This document shows positions 11,831 through 24,842 of a DNA stretch of 64,000 bases, in pieces (the first letter of the stretch is position 1; every line of letters starts with the position of its first letter). The notes below the pieces were generated by a model. The model did no database searches. It had not been told where the DNA came from and saw only the letters and a program-made list of their open reading frames with translations. The position numbers were made by a program, and so were the translations under genes. This DNA is from Saccoglossus kowalevskii. Lineage: Eukaryota; Hemichordata; Enteropneusta; Harrimaniidae. The DNA is taken from NCBI RefSeq assembly GCF_000003605.2, contig NW_003105104.1, positions 292,721-356,720 on the forward strand, given 5' to 3'.

Positions 11831-12378
11831 GCAAATTCTAAAAGTCTACTAATGCAATATGTTGAGAGGCCTTCAGGTTCTATAAGATTCATTCCAATAA
11901 ATTAGCTGTCCTAGATATGTTGATTAATAGCATCTTAAATGTGGCTTACCTTTACTTGATTTCCCCAGTGACTTGGTACATGTGTGAATAGTCTGTAATT
12001 TTATGTGCATATAATTAGTCAACTGGTGGCATAATTTATCATGCGTTTCTGCCTTGTATCTGTATTGTTGGTCGTATTTTAGTAGCTGAGAATCGTGTGA
12101 AATAATGTACCTAGCCAGTCGCAGATCCTGCCCCTTTTAGACGGTAAAATGTGTTGAATTTCAACAGGTGTTCTGGTGGCTGGAAGAAACTCAAGGTTAT
12201 TTTCATCAAAATGAAATAACTGCAAGCAAGCAATTTATTTTAAGACTAGTATTCTGGTGTTAATTTGGGGGATTAGGGTAGGGAGTGATTAGGTAAATCT
12301 GGGTTTGCGCTAGTGTCTTGGCAAGACTAGTCCCACTTACAAAATTTTGAGAAATTGAAATTTAACCCTGGATAGCTT

Positions 12379-12920
12379 TATTAGCTCCGCTGTCGACAAA
12401 GTCGACACAGCGGAGATGTTCATATTACTGATTGTCCGTCGTCTGTCATCGTCAACTTTACAATTTCAACTTCTTCTTCGAAACTGCAAGTCAGAATTTT
12501 TTCAAATTTGATATGCAAGTACCTTGGATGGTTCTTTCTCAGATTTGTTCATTTCATGTCAAAATCTCAAATTCTCTAATTTTGGTGAATATTTTTGTTA
12601 TTTTTGGTAAAAAGTGGTATTTTCAACTGATTGTTAAAAACGGCAAGGCCGATTGCTTTGATATTACATATATAGGTACTAAATGTGGACTTCTCTCAGA
12701 TTTGTTTATTTCGTGATGATATCTTTTAATTCTTTAATTTTGATAAATATTTTTGTCATTTTTGGTAAAAAGTGATATTTTCGACTTCTTGTTAAAAACA
12801 GCAAGTCCCATTGCTTTGATACTATACATATTGCTCATTTTCTAATGATATCTTCTGTTCTTTAATTGAAATGTGCATTACTAACAGCGGAGCTATCTCA
12901 CCCGACTGGCTGCTTGTTAG
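12379..12920. mobile_element. GCGGAG-bounded repeat, copy 1
   Basis: It starts with the hairpin CTCCGCTGTCGAC / GTCGACACAGCGGAG around AAA and ends with AACAGCGGAGCTATCTC followed by GACTGGCTGCTTGTTAG. The 3' half matches 54938-55460 in order: GATTTGTT..TTTCGTGATGA, TTTTTGGTAAAAAGTGATAT, ACTATACATATTG, TTTTCTAATGATAT. Two similar sub-blocks lie inside. No coding. Class unknown. Confidence 0.7.
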
Positions 12921-13111
12921 AGATTGGACCCCAGCTTGCCTGAAAAACTGGGTCCCTCTTCAACAATTGAAGTCCGGGAAGCAAAATATGGGCAATCCCA
13001 GAGTAATACTTGTGACCTTTTCTTTTGATCTCTCTATAAAGTTTAAGACTCGTCAGTGCTTTCATCGTCAAACCTGTGTGCATGTATTATGCACAATGTG
13101 AGGATATGATT

Positions 13112-13313
13112 ACTGTAGAATACTTTATTTGCACTTGGAATTTATTTTCGCTGGAGGGATGATTCCGTGAAAATAAAATCCAGCAAATATACTTTTTTTC
13201 CTATATTTCACATTAAACTCATCAAAAATCAGTGAAAATAAATTCCATACAAAACTCCCAAAAAGCCTTTTCAGTGAAAATTAATTCCAGCGAAAATAAA
13301 GTATTCCACAGTA
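13112..13313. mobile_element. MITE-A copy 2
   Basis: The ends TACTGTAGAATACTTTATTT and AAAGTATTCCACAGTA are inverted repeats. The interior (GATGATTCCGTGAAAATAAA, CATCAAAAATCAGTGAAAAT) is nearly identical to copy 1 and in the same orientation. Confidence 0.85.
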
Positions 13314-13735
13314 TATAATAGTCTGTGTTGTCTATTAATAGTAACCCCTGACCAATTTTGTTGATGGCTTTCTATATCATACATTGCATATTGTGAGATA
13401 CTGATGACTACATACATTATAATACACCTTAGTCAGTTATTCTCCCTTAATTGATATTATCTGGCATATCCCAAAGCTATATATGAATATTACTAGATTT
13501 CCATCTTTATTCAGGGGGTATAATATGCAAACGATAAATTACAAAAAATAGTAGTATACATGTACGTGATTCAAAAGTCAATATTTGGTATCCCTGTCGG
13601 GGTTCGAAATACTCTGGTGCACATTGCATTATGTACATAGATTATTAGCTAGTGCAAGTAAACTCAAAATATAATGTGCACGCTGTGCATGTAGAAATTA
13701 ACACTACATTTTCTCATTATATTCACTAAGCCTCA

Positions 13736-14101
13736 ATAGACAATTTTCCGTTCACTGCGAGAATCACGAATTATGCGTGAAATCGAACGTAAAAACAGGA
13801 CAAACAAAGGTCATAGCGTCGTAGTGGCGTCAAACATCGCGTGGGATTCGACAAACGCGAAGGTACTTTGGGGAACATTTTCATGCTTAATAATGTGTCC
13901 ACATTTGATGATAGGCAATTTCGATTAAATAAGGGTATTCGGAAGCATTATTTCTTTGTCGAAGATCGGCCGGTCAATGTGAGCTACGAAATAAAGAAAT
14001 TCGAGTTCAAAATCAAATCGTTCGATTTTTGCGGCAGACGTTTGACGCGCGTCTTTCATGCATCTCGCGAGATCTCGCAATTGTACGGAAAATCACCTAT
14101 T
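13736..14101. mobile_element. MITE-C copy 1
   Basis: The left end ATAGACAATTTTCCGTTCAC and the reverse complement of the right end, ATAGGTGATTTTCCGTACAA, are terminal inverted repeats continuing into GCGAGA. It is about 360 bp with a GC-richer interior, and matches 39769-40113 over its length. It contains a 102-codon frame from 13841 that is mostly kept in the other copy (see findings), but no recognisable domain. Confidence 0.8.
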
Positions 14102-14568
14102 AAGTTCAACCAACATTGTAAACTCAAAAAAAAGCAAATTATTTTGTGATCACAATCAAGAAAGCATAAATTTTATTTGAGCTTTAAAAGTGGTGCATTT
14201 CACAACAAGTTAGTGCACGTAAATTTCAAATTCAACATGCACACTATGCATGCAGGGAAAAAATTCTATTTCAATCCCTGCCTGTGCCTCAATTGGAATG
14301 TACCCACTGTAATGTTAAAATAATGTATACTCATAAGATCATATCATGCTTCAATAATTGCTTCACTCCCGCATGTGAATTATACATAAATACAATTTCT
14401 TTTTGCCCTGTAGACAAATTCAAAACATGGACCTTTGCTCTGAAACAATGCTTTCTACATGCTTATTGAACACTCATTAAGGCATATGCAATTGAAAAAA
14501 AGTGACTTGCCATTGGCATCTGATAAGAATGGTTAAGCCACTTGTCACTTGTCATCATTGTCCAATGC

Positions 14569-14596
14569 TTATGATTGAAAATTAAAGCATTGGACA
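14569..14596. repeat. Perfect 12-bp inverted repeat (hairpin)
   Basis: TGTCCAATGCTT and AAGCATTGGACA pair perfectly around a 4-base spacer. No coding or splice context. It may be the centre of an old foldback element. Confidence 0.6.
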
Positions 14597-15407
14597 GACT
14601 TTGTGGTGAGGTTTGATTGCTTATAATGTTGGTAAATGCTAGTGACATTAATACCTCGAGAAGGTCATATTGAATCAGTATCACGGTGATACATGTAAAA
14701 AATCAGTTGCTAAAATTTTATCAGATCAGTTTTGCATCTTGAAAAATTTATTCCAATCTACTTTTTGAAAAAATCATTATAAATTTTTGATTATTTTAGT
14801 TATCATTCTATTATCATAAATCTTAGAACTAGAGTTAATCTTAATCTAAGACAAAATGTGTTTAAAATCACTGTAAAAGCTGCTATTTAAATACTAATTT
14901 TAAAAAAAATACAAATTTACCATCTCATCTTTCAAAATTGATTCCTTGTTAGATGAATTCTTCGAGTAAGACAGTTCATGTGAAGGTTAGATTGAGAACG
15001 AAATGAATCCCACCTTTGTTGGCCTCAACTCTAGAATTATTAACTTGCTAATAAAAATTTACAGCTTTCAGAATAAAAGGAACTGTTTTTATTGCGTTCG
15101 ACTATGATTAATAAAATTCTGCAATGAATTAATTTGTATTAAGCTCTTTGAGGTGAATGATCTGCAAAGAATGAATGAATGTAGCTAGTGATTCCATACT
15201 GGTAATGAGCATTCGATTATTGTCTTGATCTAAGTAGTGGTCTGGAAATGATACAGATTTGTTGCCTATCGACAATATTTGCAGCACACAGGTGATGTCG
15301 AGGCAGATTGACATTGTGTGGGTTGAGGGCACCCTTTTTTTCTAAAACCAGAATGAGGCTGCACTACGTATTGCATAATAAACTAGCATCAACAATCTTT
15401 GTCCCTA

Positions 15408-15581
15408 AACAGTTTATTTTTCCTTGTGGAATTTATTTGAATATTAAAATCCTGCGAATAAACTTTTTTCCTGTATTATACATTCAGCTTATCAAAAATC
15501 TGAAAATAAATTCCATACCAAACTACTAAAATGTTTTTTTTCAGCGAAAATTATTCCAGCTAAAGCAAAGTATTTCACAGT
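15408..15581. mobile_element. MITE-A copy 3 (diverged, left end lost)
   Basis: AAATTCCATACCAAACT, TTTCAGCGAAAATTATTCCA and GCAAAGTATTTCACAGTA match the right half of MITE-A. The left terminal repeat is decayed. Confidence 0.75.
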
Positions 15582-15689
15582 ACTTCCTCCCTGTCGACCG
15601 CTTTTGCAAAAATGTGGTATATGAAATTGACTTCTAATTAAATGCTTTAAATTTATTACTGTACAGGTATGAGCTAGTATTATCGGTAG

Positions 15690-15873
15690 TACCGTAAAAT
15701 CTGTATTAGAAGCCGCATCCCTAACAGAAGTCGCACCCATTCTTTTTGAATAATTGAGAACCAAAAATTCATAATTCCTCATATGTGTAGATGCTCTATT
15801 AGAAGCCGCATCCCTTCCGTTTCATTGTATCATTTTAATAGAAGCCGCGGCTTCTATTACAGATTTTACAGTA
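15690..15873. mobile_element. MITE-B copy 1
   Basis: The left end TACCGTAAAATCTGTATTAG and the right end TTCTATTACAGATTTTACAGTA are inverted repeats flanked by TA. AGAAGCCGCATCCCT is repeated inside in both orientations. 184 bp, non-coding. Confidence 0.85.
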
Positions 15874-16321
15874 GTAGTAATACTACAATTAAACTTTGAA
15901 AACTTAAAAAGCAGGACTCCATATAGAACCAGCGAGTCAATTATCCAGAATTTGATGAAGTGGAGTGGAACAGTCTTATCACTGTTAAAAGTTCCAAAAA
16001 TAATGGCGTTTCAACTATTACACTGGTATCAGTAATATTAGAAAAGTTGACCTTGCTAACTGCTCAATCCGCAATGCTTACCGTATCCGCCAACTATTTC
16101 AAAACCAGCTGTTTTTCGCTAAAGTTCCTATCAAGCCTAAGGCAACCTTATTCTGGTATCATATTAAATAAAATAAAAAAAAACAGTTTGAAATACAAGC
16201 ATGCCACCCCTTGCAAAAAGTTTTCAAAATAGAGAACTATATCCGTGGTACCTCTATAATTGCTGTGAAAAATTTATTTGCCGTAATTATGTGCTATTAT
16301 TTTCCGTACACATAACAAATC

Positions 16322-16491
16322 CCCTGTGAATTTCAGAATTAACCTTGTTTCTTTCAAGTTGTACAATTTCCCCAAACTTGGCAGGGAATCAGAGTTCCAT
16401 TGTTATTTTACATGTTCACTTGGATTTAATTTCGTTTAAATTAAAAAACAGTGAATAATTGATGCTTTTACAGTAATTAATTTAATTTCGA

Positions 16492-16536
<45 letters not shown>

Positions 16537-16755
16537 GTGTGTCTCAATTTTTGGCTGTTATAGCTGATGATACTTTTATTTCGTACTGTTATTACTGACA
16601 CAGGTGTTTGTTGTAATTTCGTTCTGTATTTAGATCCAGTAGCTGCAATGCAGCCATCTTCAAGAGAAAATGGGTATTTGTAATTTTAATTGAGTTGCCC
16701 CTGTGAATTTCAGAATTAACCTTGTTTCTTTTAAGTTTTACAAGTTCACCAACTT
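16322..16755. repeat. Duplicated ~57-bp block, 376 bp apart
   Basis: CCTGTGAATTTCAGAATTAA followed by CCTTGTTTCTTT occurs at 16322 and again at 16698. Both are followed by AAGTT.TACAA and CCAACTTG-type sequence. A (TG)n microsatellite lies between them. Confidence 0.8.
16494..16542. repeat. (TG)n microsatellite
   Basis: About 21 TG units, then one imperfect TTGTGTGT segment. Confidence 0.95.
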
Positions 16756-18029
16756 GTAATTTTAATGGAGTTGTCCAAAAAATGGAGAAATGATTTTTTC
16801 AGTTTGTTGATTGGTTTATGAAATTGAATCATTTCGGTGATGTGCTTGTTGTTCTCAGTGATGTTCTTCATGTCGCATCTTTAAGGTGTTTGTTTTACTT
16901 TCTGAGATTAAATTGTTACAATGATGTGAAAATGGTAACTGCTCTTCTTTGGCTGGCATTGAGTCTGGAGAGACAACGGCGCTGTCTTTGTTTCTGAAAT
17001 TGTCAATTGGCTTACAAATTAATATTAAAACAATTATGTTGTTTATATAAAAGTTAAAAATTTAGTTGCTATGTAAATGATGGATGAAAGTTTTAGAAAT
17101 CTAGGAACTATTCCTTGTCTTCTATTACTGATTGGTACATGTAGGTTTCAAAATATACTTCATGATGAGTGAGATGAATGGTCCCTGTTGATTCCCTTGC
17201 TGGCTTCATGTACATTCAGTGTTGTTTACTTTCAATTACTGGTTATGTGTGCTTTTATTGTATGTTCCTTGATTACATTTTGAATACGACACCAGTTGGG
17301 CATTAATGCTTGAAACATATTCTCGTAATCTTATTCTGGTATCCTAGCAACCGCATCAGTTCAAGAAGAGTAATATTTACCTTCTAGGAGTGCCTTTCAG
17401 ATCATAACATTCAAAGTATCGTTGTATTACATTCACCCCGTTTAGTAACCTTTAAATGTTCTACAATGTCAGCCCCACAGCCCCACCCATCCCCCGTCAA
17501 AACGATTACTTACTGCACCACTTAGTGAGCGATGAGACCCCCCCCCCCCCAATCTGATTCCTTCTTTTCATCTGGTACTGTTCCCATCAGTGGACACTCA
17601 TGCTTCAACACTCTACCTTCCCCTCTACCTATTAGTGTGTTTATTGTTCAAGTGATGTCATCAAGATTAACATTTCATGCACCGTTAACAGTTCTTTTAC
17701 ACGCTACTTCAGTAAGATTGTAAAACTACCTCGTAACTGAACCTTACTATTACTAGCAAACAGTTGCTAGTTTTATTCCTCAGTGATTAATAGCTTTTTT
17801 TCAGACCTGCTGTCGTAAATTTTTGTAAGGTAAACAAATTGTTGGAAAACGCAGACATGATTCATTCAACGAAATAGCACACATTAAATCTAGTGCATTT
17901 CCCTTGGCACGGTGGCATTTTTCACCCATCTTTGGATTGAATATTATTATCATTTCAGTGAAAAACAGTTTGCAGGTGTGCAATTTATATATTCTCTCAC
18001 TAAAGTTGTCTTACTTGTAGCTTCTGAGT

Positions 18030-18350
18030 GCCTAATTTGCATATAATTTTAATGAACCTCCTAACTTGGTGTATATGTTCATAATTTGCATATAATTTGA
18101 ATGAATCCCTAACTTGGTGTATATGTTCATAATTTGCATATAATTTTAATGAAACCCCTAACTTGGTGTATATGTTCATAATTTGCATATAATTTTAATG
18201 AAACCCCTAACTTGGTGTATATGTGCATAATTTGCATATAATTTTAATGAACTCCTTAACTTAGTGTATATGTTCATAATTTGTATATAATTTTAATGAA
18301 CCACCCTAACTTGGTGTATATGTGCATAATTTGCATATAATTTGAATGAA
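18030..18350. repeat. 49-bp AT-rich minisatellite, ~6.5 copies
   Basis: ATAATTTGCATATAATTTTA followed by ATGAAACCCCTAACTTGGTG and TATATGTTC recurs at 18081, 18129, 18178 and 18227 and on to about 18350. Units differ by single substitutions and 1-bp indels, so no frame is kept. Confidence 0.92.
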
Positions 18351-19702
18351 GCCCTACAACTTCTCTTGCATGTACCTTGAATGAAGCCAAGCACTGTGTG
18401 TAGTCAATGTATATGCCTCTATGGTACCATGATTGTACATGTATAATCACTTCGCTGTACATTATATTTATCTATCAGGTACTAAGATTCATAGCATGAA
18501 TTTATTGTGACATTACTTGCATAGTTTATTAGTGTGGTCTATTCGCATCATCTATAAGGTTTATTAGTAGTGACTTGAGTTAAATAACTGTAAAAGTCGT
18601 CTCAATCTTATCTAAGTTTATTATTTACACCTCAGAATTTCTATGGTGTTTGATTTCTCTGATTCTTTTAATTTAGCAGCTGTGTGTCTGGCTTCTTTAT
18701 ATAGTACTTCTCATCACCCTCATTCCTACATCTCTGTATCATCTCGTCTACACTCTTATCTCTATTAAACTATATAAAACGTAATTACCTTACCCAAGCC
18801 ATTTTATACTTATTAGACGCTCACACAAACACTTCTTCAGGGCGTCTAGTCTTCATTGATGTGTCTTCTAGCCATTATTAAGCAAAACCACAACATGATG
18901 AACTGTTTTTCATTGCTTCAATCGGTAAAAGTAACCAGTCTTGTGATCCACTCAATTCCCCAATCTGCCATACACCACCACACCTAACCACCAGCCAACC
19001 CTTACCAGTGTCTGTTCAATGAGCAAATTATGATCACACCTGTGACCAACTTAATAATAATTATTTTGTTGTTCATACCACCAAGTGTATTCTATCACTG
19101 TCTCCAAACATTGCCAGTATGCATATTTTATGTTTTATCATGTTATTCTTTTCTGTGAATGCAGTTTTAGCTAGCTTGAAAATCACTCTTTTTTTTTTAA
19201 AGGAACTGGAAAGGTGTTCACTTCTGTTAGCACACTGTGTTCAGTTTCACCAGGTTTTACTGAATATTCCCATCTATAGGGCCTGAGATGGGTGTGCAGT
19301 TTAGACAGGTTTTTCACATCATGGTTTTTACTGTTTGCCTAACCACCCAAGCTGATAGTTAAAAAACACAATTTTTATTATCTTAATTGAAACCCTTGGT
19401 TCTACCAAAATAAAGATCATGCATTTAACACAGCTGCTCTCTGTTAAGTTGAACATAGTTTGTTTTATGTTCCTATATGTCTAGATTTTCCCACCGAATT
19501 AAGACATACATGTAGGATGTACCCTAACACTGCAGTTGTCGTTGGAAATTGATATCATTGAGGTTTATTTATTGTTTTGCTCTGTAAATAAATTTGTTTT
19601 CAAGGCCTTATATCTGGTGCACTGGGCACACCATTCCTTTTAAGGGTCAGTGCCTGTTATTGTTCATGCTTAAAAAAAAAGTTCCAAAATGTTTAAGAGA
19701 TG

Positions 19703-19870
19703 ATTTAAAGCAGGGGAGTTGTCACATACGCATGCGTATGCGTCAGATGGCCATGGTGTCATTGTTAACAAAGAAGCGTCTACCCATGAGCCTTTGCATT
19801 TTTAGCATGTGTTATCGTCACTTGGGACTCAATTCGCACACGTGCGCAGGTGACGATCCTCTCCCTTTAA
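19703..19870. mobile_element. MITE-D copy 1
   Basis: The left TTTAAAGCAGGGGAGTTGTC and the right GACGATCCTCTCCCTTTAA are inverted repeats with GCGCAGGTGACG inside the right arm. A conserved centre reads GCGTCTACCCATGAGCC, here in inverse orientation to the 25.9 kb copy. About 168 bp and GC-richer than its surroundings. Confidence 0.8.
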
Positions 19871-20456
19871 TGGCTTAGTCAGTAGTAGAAAACCAAGTCT
19901 GAAACTTTGGTGGATCCAGGCTAGAACCATTTATAAGTTCATAATAGAGATAGAAGCCAAGGTATGTTTGATTACGCTGGAGGAATTAGAATTTAGTTAT
20001 TGTACTGCAAAAATGGTTCATTAACAAAAAATTTTGTATTCAGAAATGAATTGATGTGGGGGTAAACAGAAAACTAAGCCCCAGCTCTTAGGTATTTCAA
20101 AGCTTGGAAAAAATATAGGAACAACAGTCTAGGCAAGATATGCCCCACCCTGATTCTTTTGTACTACCCTACAGTATAATGGTATGTTCCATGTTATAAA
20201 CAGTTTTCGTCATATCAATAAAAGTAATTCAATCTTGACAACTCAATATTGTTTGAATTATGTAGGTCAGACAGACTGGCATTTTCTGGTTATATTTTGA
20301 TCACAAGTCTCTGGGGACACTGAAGTAATTCCTTACAAGACATCTGTGTCTTCATCTACACTGTGTGCTCATGTGGTTTGAGGAGTTCTTGGCAATGACC
20401 ACTTTATTTCAGTTTTCAGACAGGAGTCTGAAGATGACTGAGATGAAAACTGATAA

Positions 20457-20702
20457 TGTTAACCTTTTTACCACCAGTTCCTCTTTTCATTGCAAATTCA
20501 CAAAATAGTCCCATTTATAGTCTGCACTTTCCTTCAGAAGATTGGGACAAATATAGCAAAATCTTTTGAGTAAAAACTGAAAATTGACACAAATTTTGTC
20601 TGTTGTCTCCAAAATTAGGGTTTGTATCCACAAATATTGAAGAATATTAGAAAAAAGGTGCAGAAAATTTGGGTGAGAAATTCTGGTGGTGAGAAGGTTA
20701 AT
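20457..20702. mobile_element. MITE-E copy 3 (best copy)
   Basis: GTTAACCTTTTTACCACCAG on the left and CTGGTGGTGAGAAGGTTAA on the right form terminal inverted repeats of about 17 bp. The 246-bp interior is shared with the copies at 1685 and 8876. Non-coding. Confidence 0.8.
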
Positions 20703-22146
20703 AATACCTGATAATAGTGAATTGTTTGCTTATAACGCACTTTCTAAAAACTAATCAAGAATTTATGAAAAACTGCATTAAATAACATAAAGTACCGATA
20801 ATTGCTGTAGCAAATGAAATTATGCATAATCTAAAATGCAACTTTAAAATAAAGCATTGATTGTAATATTATGTAACAAATGGAAAGCTGTTAACAATTA
20901 TCTCAGATCAACAAGAATACAAATTTCCATACATAAAACAAAAATTGCACTTATTGTACGTTTATCATTAAAATACAATTTATTTTGAGCTGATTTCTTA
21001 AGCACTTGTAGTACTAATACAGTAAATTGGTTGCACTATTGAAGCAATATAAACTGATCTCTGTCCATTGCAGGCTTTGAGAATAAAATGACAAAGATAC
21101 ATTATTAATTAATATTAGTCAACTGTTTTTCATGTTTATCTAGTAATAATCTTGAAAATGAATAATCCTGTCTATATATGTTAAAAAATATAAGTTAGAT
21201 AGTAAACAACCAACAGACATCATTGGAGTAAATAAATGGGAATGAAGTAAAGCTTTGGTTAAATAGCAACAGTTGCTAGGTAACGACTTGTATTGATACT
21301 ATTAAGTCTGTGATGATGATCATCTTGTTATAGTATCTGTCATATAATCAGCATAGATATCGGATGTGAGCCTCTAAATCCATAGCTTTAAATGCCATGT
21401 ACTTATCATCGTCAATTCTGGTCTTTTGGGTTGGCACAGAATACGAAAAAAAAAATGTATATTGGATTGACTACCATAAACTCAAGGCTACTACTGTACA
21501 ATTTTTTCCTCATATTTTGTTTCACATGATGTAGCTGTCAAAAAAAAAAACATATTCTCTTCCATGTACATGTGTGTATTTGTACGATTTTTATCAATAC
21601 GTTTTGTTTTCTGTAACTTTCCGTGTAGAATTTTTTTTTTTTACAAAATGTTCGCATTGCAGGTTATTTTCAAATTTCATTCAAGACACTTTGTATTAGT
21701 AAACCTCAAATAATTTGTTCTGCAATAGAAATACATTTTCCTAAGAATCTTAAAAATAAGGTTTGAGTTCCAGGAAAAATGTCTTTCCCCTACCATCACT
21801 GTCCCCTTTTTTGCAAAACCTTAAAGATCCCTGGAAATATCCAGGTACGCTCGAGTGATGTATGTTATCAAAACTAGGTGTTGAATTAATGAGTTTAATA
21901 AAAAGGTCAGCTTGGAATATGCTGTATGGGAATGTGACAGTGATATATGAATACTGTCAATTATATTGAGGTCATTAATAGTTTATTGACCCTGATAACT
22001 GTACTATCGATAAGGTGCAATATATTATATTGAATTATTCAAATGAGTAACAATGAATTTACCAGCAGATGAACACAAACTCCTTGAGATTTTGTTATTG
22101 CCTGCAATTCTGAAAATGAAATTATCAGATTCAGTATCGTAAGAGC

Positions 22147-22323
22147 TACTGTAAAATCTGTATTAGAAGCCGTGGCTTCTATTAAAATGGTAGAATGCAA
22201 CAGTGGGTATGCTGCTTCTATTAGAGCATCTACACATATGATGAATGTTGGGTTCTCAATTGTTCAAAAAAAATGGGAGCGACTTATATTAGAGATGCGG
22301 CTTCTAATACAGATTTTATGGTA
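22147..22323. mobile_element. MITE-B copy 2
   Basis: The left end TACTGTAAAATCTGTATTAG and the right end CTTCTAATACAGATTTTATG plus GTA match copy 1 at 15690. Inside, AGAAGCCGTGGCTTCT is a near-perfect palindrome. Confidence 0.82.
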
Positions 22324-24479
22324 TATGCTGCCTGTTACATGGAATACCGGTACCATGCGTCTTGAGCATTCTTTCAAATTTTAAAAATACAAGGGTTGTA
22401 TGAACTGACATAATTCGATAAACTGTTGAATTAATGTTCATCATATTAAGAATTAAGGGACAGTAATTCTGTGACAAGCATATGTCCCTGTCTTAGTCCT
22501 CCCAATCCTCCTCCTCGTGAAATGTTCATTGTTATAAAATGTTATTTACCCTGACTGGAAATTCATGGAAATTAGTTTTGTGCAATATTATGTTGAATTA
22601 GGATACATGTGGGACATAATTGCAATTAACCCAATTTTTCCAGTCTTGAAAAGTTGCACGTAATTTTAATTGTAGTCCCCTGTGGTTCAGTTAATAATGT
22701 ACTTTACAAACATAACATGCAAGATCAGCATTCTAATTTGCATATAATTAGCATAGACTTGTTTTGTTGTTTATAATATACACGGAACACTGAAAAGACT
22801 AGTATTATGTAGCACCCCTTGTTCTTCAATTGCATGCACGTTCCTTGTTTGAATTAACTTTGCCATTGCCAGAGTATAATTAACTGTTCCATAAAGCAAA
22901 TATTTACCTTCTGTCTGGAATACGTTTCTACTAAAGGTTCTTTCATTTACGGTCACTAACCTTCATGAAATTGATGATGTCAATTCTGTTTCATTTCAAA
23001 CATAATGAGTCATCTGGGAATAAAACTGACACAGATGCATTAACCATAAATGTTTACCGTATTAATATTTCAGTTCAGGTGTAAGAGATATTTCCAGGAT
23101 CGTGCTATGGTTTTAAAAAAAAAAATGAAATACAAAATTCCAATGTTCATTTAAATAAAATCAGATTAGCAATTTTGATACATGTGACATGCTGACAACT
23201 CGTAACAGTAATCTATATACATTACTGCAGACAGAGAAATATTTGCTGGGTTTAAAATTCACTGTGAATGGCAAGAATTTAACTTTTATGGTTAATGTGA
23301 ATATTCAGTCAGATTTATTTCAGCACGGTGTCAGTGAAATAAGCTAACTTCAAACCCTGTCCATTTGACATTTAAAAATAAGTAAATATTTAATATGACT
23401 TTTAGGTTCAACAATAATTTCTTGAACCATTAATACTATCTCATTAAATATGTATTTGAGGTAGTCAGCAGTCAATTTGGTCTTTTTTCCATATAACCAT
23501 GAATAATTTTGTTTCCTTCGCAGTTCAATTGACTCCTCACTCCATCATTGTGACAATTTTGTTGAACGTAATTTACATATTTAGTTATAATGGCAATTGC
23601 ATAATCAGGAGCTTGTTCATACTGTAGTTAGGCCACAAATACAAATTTAAAATCACAATAAAACATGTTTGTTAACCCTTTAAATATATCTGTACAGTAA
23701 AATTTACCTCTTTGAAAATGCAAGAAAATAAAATTAGTGACAGATTAGGTCACTCAATTATTGTGATCATTGTCCAGCAAAAATTAGGAAATCTTTGACT
23801 TCTTTTAAAAAGCACTTCCACATATGATTAGTTATCTTTGTTTAACTTCATTTGACACAAGAAACTGATCCACTCATCTGATCAACATATTTTTAGGGCA
23901 ATAATTCTACCAATATTTGTTCACAACATGTTGTAAACCTTTTCCCATTTATAATTTAGTATGGCCATCTAATTCTTAGTGACCCTAGTAACCACATAGA
24001 AACTACATTTTCATAGGACCTAGTAAAATACTTGAGCAAGAAACCATTGGTCTATGTTTAAAACCTTTTCATTATTGCTGTTGTTGACGTTTGACATTTG
24101 TTAATAACATAAATGTAGTCTACTCTCACTTCAGAGCTGATGCTAAGGTTTGGGTTTAAAAGATTGTGTTTTCCCAAGTTTGTGGGATTCGATGGGTATC
24201 CAAGAAATTTAAAAATTCGGGTACAGCTATTCATTAAAATGTGTGGTGTTTATTTATGTTAAACAAATGGATAAAGGAATTATGGTTAGTGTATTTGCCT
24301 AGTATCATGTGCCAATACTTTTCACATATCTGTATAATCCATAATATGCAATTCAAAGTAATAAATTGCTGACAATTTTTTATAAGTATTTTACATATCT
24401 CTGAGGTGTTGCCAATATACCTTTTTAATAAAAAGCGCCTCTAGTGATGATGTGCTGCCATGACAAAAAATAATTTGGT

Positions 24480-24690
24480 ACTGTGGAATGCTTTATTTTC
24501 GCTTGTAATTTAATTTTGTTATTTTTAATCAAGGAATGAATCAGTGAAAATAAAATCCAGCGAATATACCATTTTTCTTGCATTTTACATTCCACTCGTC
24601 AAAATTCAGTAAAAATAAATTCCATACAAAACGCGTAAAAAGTCTGTTCAGCGAAAATTAATTCCAGCTAAAATAAAGTATTTTACAGTG
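24480..24690. mobile_element. MITE-A copy 4
   Basis: The left end ACTGTGGAATGCTTTATTTT and the right end AAAGTATTTTACAGTG are inverted repeats, with GTGAAAATAAAATCCAGCGA inside. It abuts copy 5 directly. Confidence 0.83.
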
Positions 24691-24842
24691 TACTGTAAAC
24701 TATCTTATTTTCACTTGGAATTTATGGGATAAATTGGTGAAAATAATGTTTTTCTCATATTTTACATTCAGCTCGTCAAAAATCCATAAAAATATCTTTT
24801 CTAGGGAAATTAATTCCAGCTAAAATGAAGTATTTTACAGTA
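24691..24842. mobile_element. MITE-A copy 5, head-to-tail with copy 4
   Basis: The left end TACTGTAAACTATCTTATTT and the right end GAAGTATTTTACAGTA. It is shorter (152 bp) and more diverged than copy 4, with which it shares its boundary. Confidence 0.78.

Noticed and set aside
15960-16232. 90-codon ORF in intron 3
   Set aside because: Low complexity, Lys/Ser/Leu-rich from AT-rich DNA, with no homology seen and no splice or start context.
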